A stretch of DNA of 64,000 nt from Halorubrum sp. 2020YC2. GTDB taxonomy: Archaea; Halobacteriota; Halobacteria; Halobacteriales; Haloferacaceae. Positions 53,240 through 63,122 of this stretch are shown in pieces. Where the stretch lies: positions 1,488,001-1,552,000 of the forward strand of contig NZ_CP076019.1 of assembly GCF_018623055.1 (NCBI RefSeq), in the 5' to 3' direction. The notes under the pieces are model-generated. The model had not been told where the DNA came from. It did not search any database and saw nothing but the letters and a program-made list of their open reading frames with translations. Position 1 is the first letter of the stretch. Each line of letters starts with the position of its first letter. Made by a program: the position numbers and the translations under genes.

Positions 53240-53624
53240 ACGCCCTCAGTTCGCGCTAGCACGGAATAAATCTTTTCTAGCAGTATTATCCCGTCCACAT
53301 TGAGACAGCGGACCTCAAAGTCCCGGACATACTGTCGTCGGGACGAGAGTGCGATGTCGTCTTGTATAGGAACGGGCACTCATCGGTTTTGACAACGGCA
53401 TTCTGCTCATCAAGTTTTTCGAGGGATACCTCCCGATCACACCAGTCGTGTGGGAGAGATGAGCTCCGAACAGTCACTGTCTTGACTGTGACTAGGAGAG
53501 CTAACTCGACCAGCTGTTGACTTCATAGTTTGAGTGGCGACACACGGGGCTGGTCGTGATCGGTTACTGATCGTGAGGCGCGTCCCGTAACATCAATAGT
53601 CGGTGTGATGAGAGTCATGTAGAC
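53240..53624. other. Intergenic, no gene recognised (385 bases)
   Basis: Divergent promoter space between the HTH cassette and the helicase. Short frames here have poor halophile codon use. I see no clear repeat or terminator. Confidence 0.4.
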
Positions 53625-55709
53625 GTGAGTGATTCGCCAGATCGTGTGACGAAAGGGCAGGCGCAGAAATTGCTTGAGCGATCTATCGGGCCCGATGCGG
53701 AGTTCCGGCCTGACCAGTGGGAAGCGATCGATGCGCTCGTGAATGAACGAGAGCGATTACTGCTCGTTCAGCGGACCGGGTGGGGGAAGAGCTCGGTGTA
53801 TTTTATTGCGACAAAACTGTTGCGAGCACAGGGAGCTGGGCCGACGCTCATCATCAGTCCGTTGTTGGCGTTGATGCGGAATCAAATCGAGGACGCGGAA
53901 CAGCAACTCGGGCTTGACGCGTGGACGATCAACTCGAACAACACCGATGAGTGGGACGACGCGAAACAGCGGGTTCTCGACGGGGACTGTGACGTACTTC
54001 TCATCTCACCAGAGCGGCTCGCTAAGCCGGAATTCCGTGAGAATATTCTTGCGGAGATGGAAGACGAAATCGGACTGCTCGTCATCGACGAGGCTCACTG
54101 TATCTCTGACTGGGGTCACGATTTCCGGCCGGATTACCGTCGGATCAAACGCATCCTACAGGACCTACCGAGTCATATCCCGGTTGCAGCGACGACTGCG
54201 ACGGCGAACGACCGGGTCATTGACGACGTGACGACTCAGGTCCCGGACTTGCGCGTGATTCGTGGTGATCTCATGCGGGACTCGCTACGCATTCAAACGG
54301 TAGAGATGGACTCACGAGCGAGGCGACTCGCGTGGCTCGCGGAGAATCTCGGCGAGTTACCAGGGTCCGGAATCGTGTACTGCTTGACGACTGACGAAGT
54401 CGAGATGGTGGCGAAGTGGTTGACTCAGCGAGGATTCTCTGCGAAGCATTATCACGGAGGAATGGACGGGGACGTTCGGAGCGAACGTGAAGACCAGTTG
54501 TTGGCGAACGAGGTCGACGCGCTCGTTGCGACGAACGCGCTCGGGATGGGGTTCAATAAACCAGACCTCGGGTGGGTCGTCCACTTTCAGCGCCCGCCAA
54601 ACCTCATCAGGTATTACCAGGAGATCGGTCGCGCAGGACGCGGGTTAGACGAGGCGTACGCCGTCCTGCTCTCCGGAGAGGAAGACGACAGGATTGCCGA
54701 GTACTTCATCGAAGAAGCGTTCCCTGCTCCGGAGGATTTCGAAACCGTCCTGGCGACGATCGAAGAGAGCGACGCACCGCTGTACAAGTATGAGGTGTTG
54801 AAACGCGCGAACGTGTCGTGGAAAGCGGCGTCGAAGTGCCTGAATATCCTACGTGTCGAGAACGCGTTGCTCCGCGTTGAGGACGGGTTCGAGCGGACGT
54901 CGAAAGACTGGCAGTACGATCGCGACCGGTTCGAATCGATCACGGAACAGCGGTGGCGGGAACTCGCGCAGATCCAAGAGTTCGTCAAGACGGAGTCCTG
55001 CTTGGCGGCGTTTATCGACGACGTGCTCGACGGGACGATGACGACGTCGTGTGGGCAGTGTGCGAACTGTACCGGTCCGTTCCTCCCGTCTTCGGTCCGA
55101 GACGAAGCGCTCGTCGACGAAGCTGTCGAGCATTACCGGGACGCGTCGTGGCAGGTGATATCTGCACGGTACTACATGCCGGAGCCGGACGGTGGGCGTT
55201 CGAAGATCGCAGACACACGAAAAACGGAAGACGGGCGGACACTCACCGTGTACGGAGACCCGGGGCTCGGTGAGCTCGTCCGCGAACAGCGGAGTAATGG
55301 TGAGGCATACAGCCAGGAAGTAGTCGACGCCGCCGTTGAACACATCCAAGCCGTGTGGGAACCGACACCCGCGCCGGCGTGGGTGACAGCTGTCCCGTCA
55401 CGAAACGACGATGAGCACGTGACAGATCTCGCACAGCGAATCGCAGCGGGACTCGGAGTTCCCTACGAACCCGCGTTGCGAAAGGTCAAATCGACCGACT
55501 CGCAACACGAGTTAGCAAATTCGTATCAGAAACGGTGGAACGTCGAGGACGCGTTCGAGGTGACGGCCGGTGTTCGGTCAGACCCGGTTTTGCTCGTTGA
55601 CGAGACAGTCAACTCCCGGTGGACGCTTACCGAGGCCGGATTAACGCTGCGAGACGGCGGCAGTGGGATCGTGTATCCGTTCGCGCTCGCAGAACGAGGT
55701 AAGTGGTGA
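53625..55709 (+). CDS. RecQ-like DEAH-box DNA helicase
   Basis: A 694-residue 3'-5' helicase of the RecQ type, from GTG 53625. Motif 0 'FRPDQWEAIDALV' (~27-39), motif I 'VQRTGWGKSSVYF' (~48-60), motif II with the aromatic loop 'VIDEAHCISDWGHDFRPDYR' (~155-174), motif III 'AATTATAND', motif IV 'GSGIVYCLTTDEV', motif VI 'YYQEIGRAGRGLDEA'. The cysteine cluster 'ESCLAAFIDDVLDG', 'SCGQCANC' (about 455-480) resembles the RecQ zinc-binding domain. The C-terminal ~200 residues are divergent and lack a clear HRDC. Haloarchaeal versions with this tail are common. A RecQ-like helicase (DpdF) is also part of bacterial Dpd islands, but this gene lies 20 kb from dpdG, so I do not assign it. Confidence 0.85.
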   Translation: MSDSPDRVTKGQAQKLLERSIGPDAEFRPDQWEAIDALVNERERLLLVQRTGWGKSSVYFIATKLLRAQGAGPTLIISPLLALMRNQIEDAEQQLGLDAWTINSNNTDEWDDAKQRVLDGDCDVLLISPERLAKPEFRENILAEMEDEIGLLVIDEAHCISDWGHDFRPDYRRIKRILQDLPSHIPVAATTATANDRVIDDVTTQVPDLRVIRGDLMRDSLRIQTVEMDSRARRLAWLAENLGELPGSGIVYCLTTDEVEMVAKWLTQRGFSAKHYHGGMDGDVRSEREDQLLANEVDALVATNALGMGFNKPDLGWVVHFQRPPNLIRYYQEIGRAGRGLDEAYAVLLSGEEDDRIAEYFIEEAFPAPEDFETVLATIEESDAPLYKYEVLKRANVSWKAASKCLNILRVENALLRVEDGFERTSKDWQYDRDRFESITEQRWRELAQIQEFVKTESCLAAFIDDVLDGTMTTSCGQCANCTGPFLPSSVRDEALVDEAVEHYRDASWQVISARYYMPEPDGGRSKIADTRKTEDGRTLTVYGDPGLGELVREQRSNGEAYSQEVVDAAVEHIQAVWEPTPAPAWVTAVPSRNDDEHVTDLAQRIAAGLGVPYEPALRKVKSTDSQHELANSYQKRWNVEDAFEVTAGVRSDPVLLVDETVNSRWTLTEAGLTLRDGGSGIVYPFALAERGKW

Positions 55710-55865
55710 CCGATGAAGGAGTCTCGGGTCAGTATCCATGTCTCACACAGGACCAGTCATGCGAGACGTACCATTCAATTTCACTCGGGAACCCCCTCCC
55801 CCCTCCACGTTGATTGATACTGTACCACGACGTAGGTTTTTCAAATTGCTCTCCGTTGCCGACGT

Positions 55866-56774
55866 ATGGATTCGGATCGAGCACGCGGTGTCCTCCTCGG
55901 GTTAGCGTGCGGCGATGCGCTAGGCCGACCGGTCGAGTTCAAATCCGCGTCGGCGATCAGTACGGAACACGGACGACTCGACGAGATGGTCGGCGAGGGG
56001 ACGTGGAATCAGCCCGCCGGGATGATCACGGACGACACCGAGCAGGCGCTGTGTATCGTACGGAGCCTCGCCGAGCAACACGAGTTCGATCCGGCAGACA
56101 TTGCCGAGCGGTTCGTCGCGTGGTATGACAGTAACCCGTTCGACATCGGGCGGATGACGATGAAGTCGCTCAGCCGACTCAAACACGGTGACGAGTGGGA
56201 CGAAGCAGGCCAGCACGTCTGGGAGAGCAGTCCGGAGGGTCAGAACGCGGGCAACGGGAGTGTGATGCGATGCGCGCCGCTCGCCATCCCGTACGCGGAC
56301 GACTGGGAGCGACTCGGCAAGGTGAGCCGCCAGTCCTCGCAGATCACCCACGCCGATCCGCGGTGTACGTACGGCTGCGCGGTGCTGAATCTCACGGTGG
56401 CTGGCCTCCTCGACAACGCGGACACGCCCTTACAGGACGCACTCGACGACGTCGGTTCGGACGCGCCTAGCGAGCTCGTGACGGCGCTTCAACCGCTCGC
56501 TCGTGGCGATTCACCAGACACGTTGGAGACGTCGGGATACGTCGTCCACTCACTACAGACAGCACTCCACGATGGGCTATTTGCTGAGAGTGCCGAGGAG
56601 GCGATTGTGACTGCGGTCAATCGCGGTGGAGATACCGACACGATCGGCGCGATTGCGGGTGCGGTCGCAGGTGCGCGGTTCGGGGAATCACAGCTTCCGG
56701 AGCGGTGGCTGAGTGCCATCGATGAGGTGGGCGAACTCGAATCCCTGGCAAGTCAGCTCACGACCCTGTCGTGA
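55866..56774 (+). CDS. ADP-ribosylglycohydrolase family protein
   Basis: A 302-residue protein of the DraG/ARH fold, which removes ADP-ribose from proteins or nucleic acids using two Mg ions. Signature segments: 'LLGLACGDALGRPVEF' (~11-26), 'GMITDDTEQALCIVRSLAE' (TDDT metal site, ~55-73), 'SPEGQNAGNGSVMRCAPLAI' (G-x-G-S-x-M-R, ~120-140), 'SQITHADPRC' and 'AVNRGGDTDTIGAIAGAVAG' (GGDTDT, ~255-274). All are intact. ATG 55866. It is alone between a RecQ-like helicase and a broken hydrolase. In defence islands such enzymes may reverse toxin ADP-ribosylation, though a housekeeping role is equally possible. Confidence 0.92.
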   Translation: MDSDRARGVLLGLACGDALGRPVEFKSASAISTEHGRLDEMVGEGTWNQPAGMITDDTEQALCIVRSLAEQHEFDPADIAERFVAWYDSNPFDIGRMTMKSLSRLKHGDEWDEAGQHVWESSPEGQNAGNGSVMRCAPLAIPYADDWERLGKVSRQSSQITHADPRCTYGCAVLNLTVAGLLDNADTPLQDALDDVGSDAPSELVTALQPLARGDSPDTLETSGYVVHSLQTALHDGLFAESAEEAIVTAVNRGGDTDTIGAIAGAVAGARFGESQLPERWLSAIDEVGELESLASQLTTLS

Positions 56775-56861
56775 ACTACCCGACCCGCTCACCGCTGACG
56801 CCGATCGCTCCTTGAGCGGAAGCCTTCCTGCTTCTAGGGCTTTACAGAAAAGTTGAATCAG

Positions 56862-58764
56862 TCATCCCATCCGAACCCACAGCAGGTTCCAATACTGTAG
56901 GAGCCAGTACAAGACGGTCGCCGCGACGACAACGGCCGAGTAGTGGACCCGCGTGGCGATTGACCAATCTCCTCGGACCCACGCACGAACTGCGTAGGCG
57001 ACTGCCCCAGTGGTCGCAATAACTCCGAGCGTCGGCACGACGAACACGACCTCGAACCACGCAGGCGGGCGGTCGAACAGTGTCGGCCTGCCCATCGACG
57101 CCACGGCAACGGAAACGGCGAAGAACGTAAGGACGAACAGCAGGAGCCCGGCGACGCCCGCGCCAGCGACCCACCGAGCACGAGTGGCAGATGGCGGTGG
57201 CGAATCCCCACCGCGATATCGACGCCATCCCCGGGCGACCGGCCAGCCCACGAGACCGGTGAGTCCCAGTACTGTCACAGCCGCCGCGACTCGCCCTTGT
57301 ACCGAGAGCCGCTCGTGGTAGCCGATCTGTTCGTACGCGCTGAGTCCGTCCAACAGGTGGGTCACCTCACCGTCCGTCTCGCGGAACACCAGTGTCGAGT
57401 CCTCCTCGATGTGCTCGAAGACGAGCGGCTCGACTTCGACCCATTCGTCCCTGCCGTCTCCTTGCTCCGTTATCAGCCGACCGTCGTCGGCGACGCGGAC
57501 GTCGATCGGTCGGCCCGTAACGAGTCCGAAGACGAGTTTCTCGGAACTGACCGTGTCGGTCGCGTTCACCGACCGGTATCGACCGGCGAGTTCGCCAGCA
57601 CGTTCGGGTGTCCCGTCAGGAGACCGCCGTTGTCCGCTTGAATCAACGGGTGCGTACCGTTCGAGGAGCGCGTCTGCGACTTCTTGCTTCGCAGCGGATG
57701 CTTCGCTGCCGTGGGCGACCACGAACAGGCCGACGTCCTCCTCTGGGAGCAGGGCGAACTCAGTGGCGAACTGCGGGACGCCGCCACCGTGACGGATGAT
57801 CCGCGTATCACCACGGGTTCTCTCAAAGAGACCGAACGCCATGCCGTCGATCCGTTCGTGCGGTGTGAACCACTGCTGGTGCATCGTGTCGACCGCGCTC
57901 TCCGAAAGGATCCGTTCGCCGTCGACGACACCGTCGTTGAGATGTGCTTGTAACAGCCGTGCCATATCTGCGGCGGTCGTGTGGAGGCCGGAGGCTGGTG
58001 ACACGTCGGAGTAGAAACTCACGACATCGTCAACCGCCGTTCCATCGGCAGGTACGAGTCCGGAGGGAGCCGCTTGGAATGTGCTGTGTGACATCCCGAG
58101 CGGCGCGAACACGTTCTCCGTGACGAACGAGTCGAATTGCTGCCCGGAGACGTCCGCGATCAGCTGTCCGGTTAGTGCGGCGGCGTAGTTGGTGTATTGG
58201 GCGAGTTCACCCGGCGGACGGACACGCGCCGGGACGTCTGTCGAGACTGACTCGGCCAGTGGACGGACGTGCTGAGGATCGCTCACCGAATCGCCTCGCC
58301 CTCGAACTTCGAATCCTGGTGTGGGTGGCAAGGTGTTCGAGTGTGATCGGTTCGTCGTACGTTTCCGGGAGGTCGACGGCCTCGAGGTAGTCGTCCACCG
58401 GGGCGTCTGGTGCGATCTGCCCACGGTCGACGACTTGCATCGCGGCCGTCCACGTGAGCACCTTCGAGACGGAGCCGATGCGAAAGAGCGTCTCGTCCGC
58501 TCGAACCGGGACGTCTTCGCTCAGAAAGGCGTGGCCGTAGCCGCTCGTGTGGACCTCGTCACCGTCGACAACGGCGACTGTCAGTCCGCCCGCATCGTGT
58601 TCTGCCAACGCGCGGGTGGCCGCATCGTCGATAAGCGTATCCACGTTGGTCGGTTGTGTCGGTTCGGTCGAACCGCTCGCAAGACCACTGGCCGCGACGG
58701 CGGTGCCAGCACCGACGGCAGCGGACTGCGACAGGAAACGGCGTCGTGAGAGTGTGGAGGGCAT
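56862..58764 (-). pseudogene. Tat-exported serine beta-lactamase-like hydrolase with membrane tail, frameshifted
   Basis: From ATG 58764 the protein starts 'STLSRRRFLSQSAAVGAGTA', a twin-arginine signal. It continues with 'FRIGSVSKVLTWTAAMQVVD' (SxxK) and 'ITLEHLATHT'. There the frame breaks near 58325. The other frame continues 'PGFEVRGRGD', 'LAQYTNYAAALTGQLIADVS' (YxN), and 'RIIRHGGGVPQFATEFALLP' (HxG). Four membrane helices end it ('VAGAGVAGLLLFVLTFFAVS' and others). Together ~630 residues of the class C beta-lactamase/DD-peptidase fold with a membrane tail, which is common in haloarchaea. The break needs one base removed or two added. Confidence 0.7.
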
Positions 58765-59007
58765 CGGTGGCGGTGTGTTTGAGAGAGAGTTCACGCCGTG
58801 GAGGGCGGGGCGACTCATCCGGTTGAGCTTGTGTCGGAGTTGTGAGCGGTGAAGGGAAACAGCCGGTATCTCGGGCCAACACGGCGACAATGCCGTACGC
58901 GCCCAGGTGGTACACACGGCTGGCTCACCCTCGCTTCTTTGTCTCGGGTGCGATGGTGTCAAACTGACTTATTTATTCTATATGAAGTTACCCTACGAAG
59001 TCGGGTC

Positions 59008-59866
59008 TCACATCGACTCAACGAACGCGAGCATTCCGAGCGCGGCCACTAACCCCACTGCCGAAACAAAGAGGTCGAGCACCCACCGAAGCAGCCAGTC
59101 GCGTGCTCGGCCTCCTTCGGGGCGAATCCCGAACCGAACTGAGAGGTGGCGAACGATCACGACCCAGGGGACGAGTATGAACCCGAACAGAAACGGCCAC
59201 ACGTCGATGTCGAGTCGAACCTGCACGATGTAAATCGGGAGCACGCCGATCAGTATCGGCGTCGCCGCGATCCGAGCTACGGCACGGAGCGGCCGACGCT
59301 GTAGTGCCGGAGGGTCGCCAGCAACCAATTCGGGAACCGACACGCCACACGATCGAAAGCTGGCAGCGATTTCGCCGAGCTGGCGTGGTATGAGAGCCCT
59401 TCTGGCTTCGTGACAGTAAGCGACCGATAGTGGAGTCGAGCAGCAACGATCGGCCCGAGCGGGATCAACTGTAGAGCGTCTACCTCCGTGAGGTCGACCG
59501 TCCGTTCGTCAGTACCGGTCGCCGCCGCGAACTGTTCGGTCTCGGGGTCGTCGAACTTGGGCTCGATCACAACGGTGCGAGTCTCGGGAATGAGCCGGTA
59601 GTGGTTCATTTTGAACCCCGCGCTCGAAAACCACACCATCAACCACAGACACGCACAGACGACCACGTACCCAATAGCTGCCCGAGAACCGAAAGCAGTT
59701 ATCGACCCAAGGACCGCGAGCGGTAGCACGACAAAAAGCCGACCCAGATCGCAGGATGCATCGTGACGATGAACGCCGCCATCCGATGCGGAAGCTGACG
59801 AATGCCGTCGAGGGTCGTCTCCCAACGATGGCCGGGTTCTGCTTGTGCGGTGTCCGTGGAGGGCAT
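59008..59866 (-). pseudogene. Small integral membrane protein, frameshifted
   Basis: The start 'MPSTDTAQAEPGHRWETTLD' (ATG 59866) changes frame near 59740. It goes on with 'LFVVLPLAVLGSITAFGSRA' and 'AIGYVVVCACLWLMVWFSSA', then a soluble beta-rich part 'YRLIPETRTVVIEPKFDDPE' and 'TVDLTEVDALQLIPLGPIVA' like a PH-type domain. A second shift near 59340 leads to 'PELVAGDPPALQRRPLRAVA' and helices 'AATPILIGVLPIYIVQVRLD', 'VWPFLFGFILVPWVVIVRHL' and 'WVLDLFVSAVGLVAALGMLA'. Bacterial PH-domain membrane proteins have the same form. The function is unknown. Confidence 0.55.
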
Positions 59867-59950
59867 ACCGAATCACTCACGAGACGTCGATTAAATTCCT
59901 CGGTGAGCCTGGCAAGCAGTTTTACATAATTACGTTGAGTCTGTCGGCTT

Positions 59951-61026
59951 GTGAGCAGCGACGTTGAGCCGAGTGACTGGGCCGTCTTGATCCGTGGTTT
60001 GAGGCGTACCTCGGCTCCGGAAGCGGTGCGGGGACGCAGCGGTCTGATCGGGAGAGAGTGCTCCGGGAACCGGAACAGGAGTGGGAAGCGATTGATTCAG
60101 TGGCCCAAGCCGGATTGAACTCAAACTCCACGCTGTTCTGTAGTCCACCACTACAAGTCACGAACCAAGACCAATTGACCGAGTGGTGGACCGAACTCGA
60201 TACGTGGTGGAATGCCTTCAGTAAAGCGGGCCACCAGAATGCAATTGAGATCGCTGATTTACTTGAACAATCCAACGCGTCGTGGGCAACATCCGCGGCT
60301 CCCTTTGAGACGGACCCGTTGGCTGCCGACATAACAGGGACGCGAGCGCTTCGGGGGCCAGTACGACCGAGCGGTGAACTAGACTGGTCGCAGTGGCTCG
60401 CGCAGTTACTTGAACCATCTGCGGCGCTCGTCAGAGAATTGTTTGACGTTCCAAGTGACGACCCACCGAACGAAGTACTCCGTGAGGCTCGACTCCCGAA
60501 AGAAGACAGTGGGGGACGCCGGGCGGATATTCTGGTTCGGCATCCCGACTACGGGGTCTCAATCGAAGTGAAACTCGGTGATGAGAACTATCGGAAAACG
60601 CCGGAGACGGCGCGGCTCATCGAACGGCACTACGATGACGTGCGGTGGGATCACATCCTCCTGTTACCAAAGCGGCAGCGTGGTCGTCTCAACGCAGTTG
60701 TGTCGCCAAGTATCGATGAGCACGCGGACGGGACGCGTGAGATCGTGTGGGACGAATCGGGACCAATTACCGTCCTGTACTGGCAGGACGTCGCTACAGC
60801 GGTTCGAGCGGTACTACAGCGAGGCGACATAGTTGATGATCACTGGGCAGCCAACGCGTATCTCTTCTGTGCGACGGTTGAACAGCACCTCGCGCGCTTC
60901 CATCCGCAGCCTGTGATCGACCGGATGGTGGACCCATCAGGTGTCGTTGAGACGGTGCGACCGATCGTTGTCTCGGACACACTCGACGAACAATTAACAT
61001 ATCTACGGTCGAGACTCGACCTATGA
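59951..61026 (+). CDS. Predicted PD-(D/E)XK nuclease of a two-gene cassette
   Basis: 'GGRRADILVRHPDYGVSIEV', 'KLGDENYRKTPETARLIERH' gives Asp...Glu-Val-Lys with a following helix, the PD-(D/E)XK core. 'WDHILLLPKRQRGR' is the next strand. A continuous frame from GTG 60058 gives 322 residues. An earlier start, GTG 59951 ('SSDVEPSDWA'), would join it with one added base near 59985, giving 'LDPWFEAYLGSGSG', so the 5' end may be frameshifted. The C-terminal part ends 'SDTLDEQLTYLRSRLDL'. It overlaps the next gene by 4 bases (ATGA). Likely an endonuclease or restriction-type protein; no methylase is nearby. Confidence 0.65.
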
Positions 61027-61571
61027 CCGGCGAGTTTCTGACCGAGGGGTTGCGTTCGGATCGCTACCTCAAGGCACTCCAACTGATTTCGCAGTTCGAA
61101 GACGAAATCGAGGCACGCCTCCGCGTGTTCGACCAGGAGATGGTTGATGAACAGCCCGAGCTCTTCGACCCGGAGACAGACATGAGCGTGAAGACCAATC
61201 GAAACTCCGGGTCGGCACTTGCGATCCATCGCATTAATCACGAGATGGAGGGGCCGAAGGCACCAGCGAAGCGCAAGCAGCGACTGAACGTACACCTGTA
61301 TTGGATGTCTCCGACGGACTACGATCGGACCGATGTCGACGGTGCGTTGCGAGCGTTCGGCTACAAAATCAAAGGTGCTGACGAAGCTGTTGACCAAGCG
61401 GTTGTTGACCGGACGCGTGAGGGTGACTGGTCGCTTTCAACTGCCGGTAATCCGTTCGACTCGAACACGGTTTTCTACAAGCATGTCGGATCAGTCGACG
61501 AACTCGAGGCGGCGCAGGCGGAATTCGTTGACCACTTCGCTACATTTGGTGGACGGTACAGCGAGAACTGA
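61023..61571 (+). CDS. Partner protein of the PD-(D/E)XK cassette
   Basis: A 182-residue protein whose ATG overlaps the nuclease stop, so the two are co-translated. 'SDRYLKALQLISQFEDEIEA', 'RLRVFDQEMVDEQPELFDPE' is helical. 'KAPAKRKQRLNVHLYWMSPT', 'DVDGALRAFGYKIKGADEAV' is beta-rich. 'GDWSLSTAGNPFDSNTVFYK' looks like a small domain near the end. No family recognised. It could be a regulator or inhibitor of the nuclease. Coding character is good throughout. Confidence 0.65.
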   Translation: MTGEFLTEGLRSDRYLKALQLISQFEDEIEARLRVFDQEMVDEQPELFDPETDMSVKTNRNSGSALAIHRINHEMEGPKAPAKRKQRLNVHLYWMSPTDYDRTDVDGALRAFGYKIKGADEAVDQAVVDRTREGDWSLSTAGNPFDSNTVFYKHVGSVDELEAAQAEFVDHFATFGGRYSEN

Positions 61572-61678
61572 AGTTGGGGCCGTGTACCGTCGATGAGGTC
61601 TACGGGCGACGCAACCCCGATCGGGGCAATCAGTCACAAACATATTTTATGTGAACTGGTCAATTGCGATAGTAGTCG

Positions 61679-62758
61679 ATGCCCCTCCAATATGACGGTG
61701 GAGATCGAATCCGAAACCCGGACCGTACTGATTACCGGGTCGGGAACCGATTCAAAACGGTTCTCGAGACGCTCCCAGATTCGACGGTCCCGGAAGCGCT
61801 AGTGATAGTCGGAATTCTGACTCGTGAGGTAACCCCCATCGATACCGACCCGTCAGCGCATCGGGAAACAGCGGCGACGATTACAGACCCACCGTCTGCT
61901 GAGGTCCCCGTTGAGACGGTTCAGCGGACTCTTTGGTTGCTCAGCGAGGTTCGGGGATCACTCTCTACGGAGCGCAAACAGGCAATCGGCAGGATACTCT
62001 CCGCTTCAGGATTGAACACGCCAGGAGGGTCTGAACCCGAGAGGGACCGAACGTGCGAGACGGACGAGAGTGTCGACTCGAACGCCGATAATTCGAACTC
62101 GACTGCGGGGGACGTGCACGAAGGTGGAGGCGGGCAAAACAATCTTGAGAGGGACTACGAGTGTGAGTTTTGTGCAGAGCCATTTGCTAGGGAACGTGAG
62201 TTGATGTCTCATCTAACGTCGTGTGCCGAGCGCCCTGATGGTGCTCGCTTCGGGTGCGATCACTGTGACCGCACATACCACTCTCAGCACGCAGTCGACC
62301 GCCATGTCGAACGCACTCATGAGCCGGAGCCAGAGGAACAGACAGTACATCGCTGTGCTGACTGTGGAGATAAGTTCGATGCGCCGATGGATCTCCTCAG
62401 GCACAAGGCGAGTCACACGGAACACTCGAACGATACCGCTGACACGGACGATTCCTCGGCCCCAACTGGCGGACAACAGCTAAACGACGGATTCGTGGCT
62501 CGGGACGATGTCGGTATTGTTGACTACTCTAATCCGGAGGATGGCTATGGGTTCATTTCGACAAGTGAGGTGACTGATGATGTCTTCTTCCACATGAGCA
62601 ACGTTGCAGGTCGATTCCCCACAGAGGATGACCTACTACAGTATGATATCCGGGAGACCGATCGTGGGTACGAAGCGGTCGATATCGAGCACAAAGAACG
62701 GGCAGAGTCGTCAACCGACCCATTCGCCAGTACACGTACGCGCTGGGGAGGGAATTGA
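61679..62758 (+). CDS. C2H2 zinc-finger protein with C-terminal cold-shock-like domain
   Basis: A 359-residue protein. Residues 1-110 are an unknown alpha/beta domain ('DYRVGNRFKTVLETLPDSTV'). Three zinc fingers follow: 162-182 ('CEFCAEPFARERELMSHLTS' then C), 193-214 ('CDHCDRTYHSQHAVDRHVER' then TH) and 226-246 ('CADCGDKFDAPMDLLRHKAS' then H). The C-terminus (about 279-345) reads 'GIVDYSNPEDGYGFISTSEV', 'DDVFFHMSNVAG', the two RNP-like motifs of a cold-shock domain. The combination suggests a nucleic-acid binding regulator. Start ATG 61679. It is alone and intact. Confidence 0.75.
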   Translation: MPLQYDGGDRIRNPDRTDYRVGNRFKTVLETLPDSTVPEALVIVGILTREVTPIDTDPSAHRETAATITDPPSAEVPVETVQRTLWLLSEVRGSLSTERKQAIGRILSASGLNTPGGSEPERDRTCETDESVDSNADNSNSTAGDVHEGGGGQNNLERDYECEFCAEPFARERELMSHLTSCAERPDGARFGCDHCDRTYHSQHAVDRHVERTHEPEPEEQTVHRCADCGDKFDAPMDLLRHKASHTEHSNDTADTDDSSAPTGGQQLNDGFVARDDVGIVDYSNPEDGYGFISTSEVTDDVFFHMSNVAGRFPTEDDLLQYDIRETDRGYEAVDIEHKERAESSTDPFASTRTRWGGN

Positions 62759-62830
62759 TTTCAGAGGCTCTGTTGAAATACTATTATTCAGACATAAATT
62801 GAGATGAAACATCCGGCCCCTGAAGGGTGC

Positions 62831-63001
62831 TTATTTTTCGCGGCGTTCCCGACACATTCCACAAAAATCGTCGACCTCATCTACCGATGAAATCTCAATT
62901 GTCTCCTCAAACGAATCCTCCTCTGTAAACGTCTGTGCCCACCCGCAGTGATCTGGTTCAGTGAAGTGCCACATCTTGTCTTCCTTACGTGAAACTCTCA
63001 T
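62831..63001 (-). CDS. Small zinc-binding protein (56 residues)
   Basis: A short frame from ATG 63001: 'MWHFTEPDHCGWAQTFTEED' and 'DEVDDFCGMCRERREK'. The ligand pattern H...H-C...C-x2-C could hold one zinc ion. Its acidic composition and good codon use support coding despite its length. Haloarchaea encode many such small zinc-finger proteins, several with roles in stress or biofilm formation; this one is not recognised. Confidence 0.6.
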   Translation of the reverse strand: MRVSRKEDKMWHFTEPDHCGWAQTFTEEDSFEETIEISSVDEVDDFCGMCRERREK

Positions 63002-63122
63002 ACGGTTTCATTACCAGCATTGCTGATAAGGATGTACCCTGTATTGACCGCAATCGGGGCAAAATAGATCACCTACTGAGGAACAGGGCCAATAATTCCT
63101 AACAGATTCTAACGAGTGTGGT

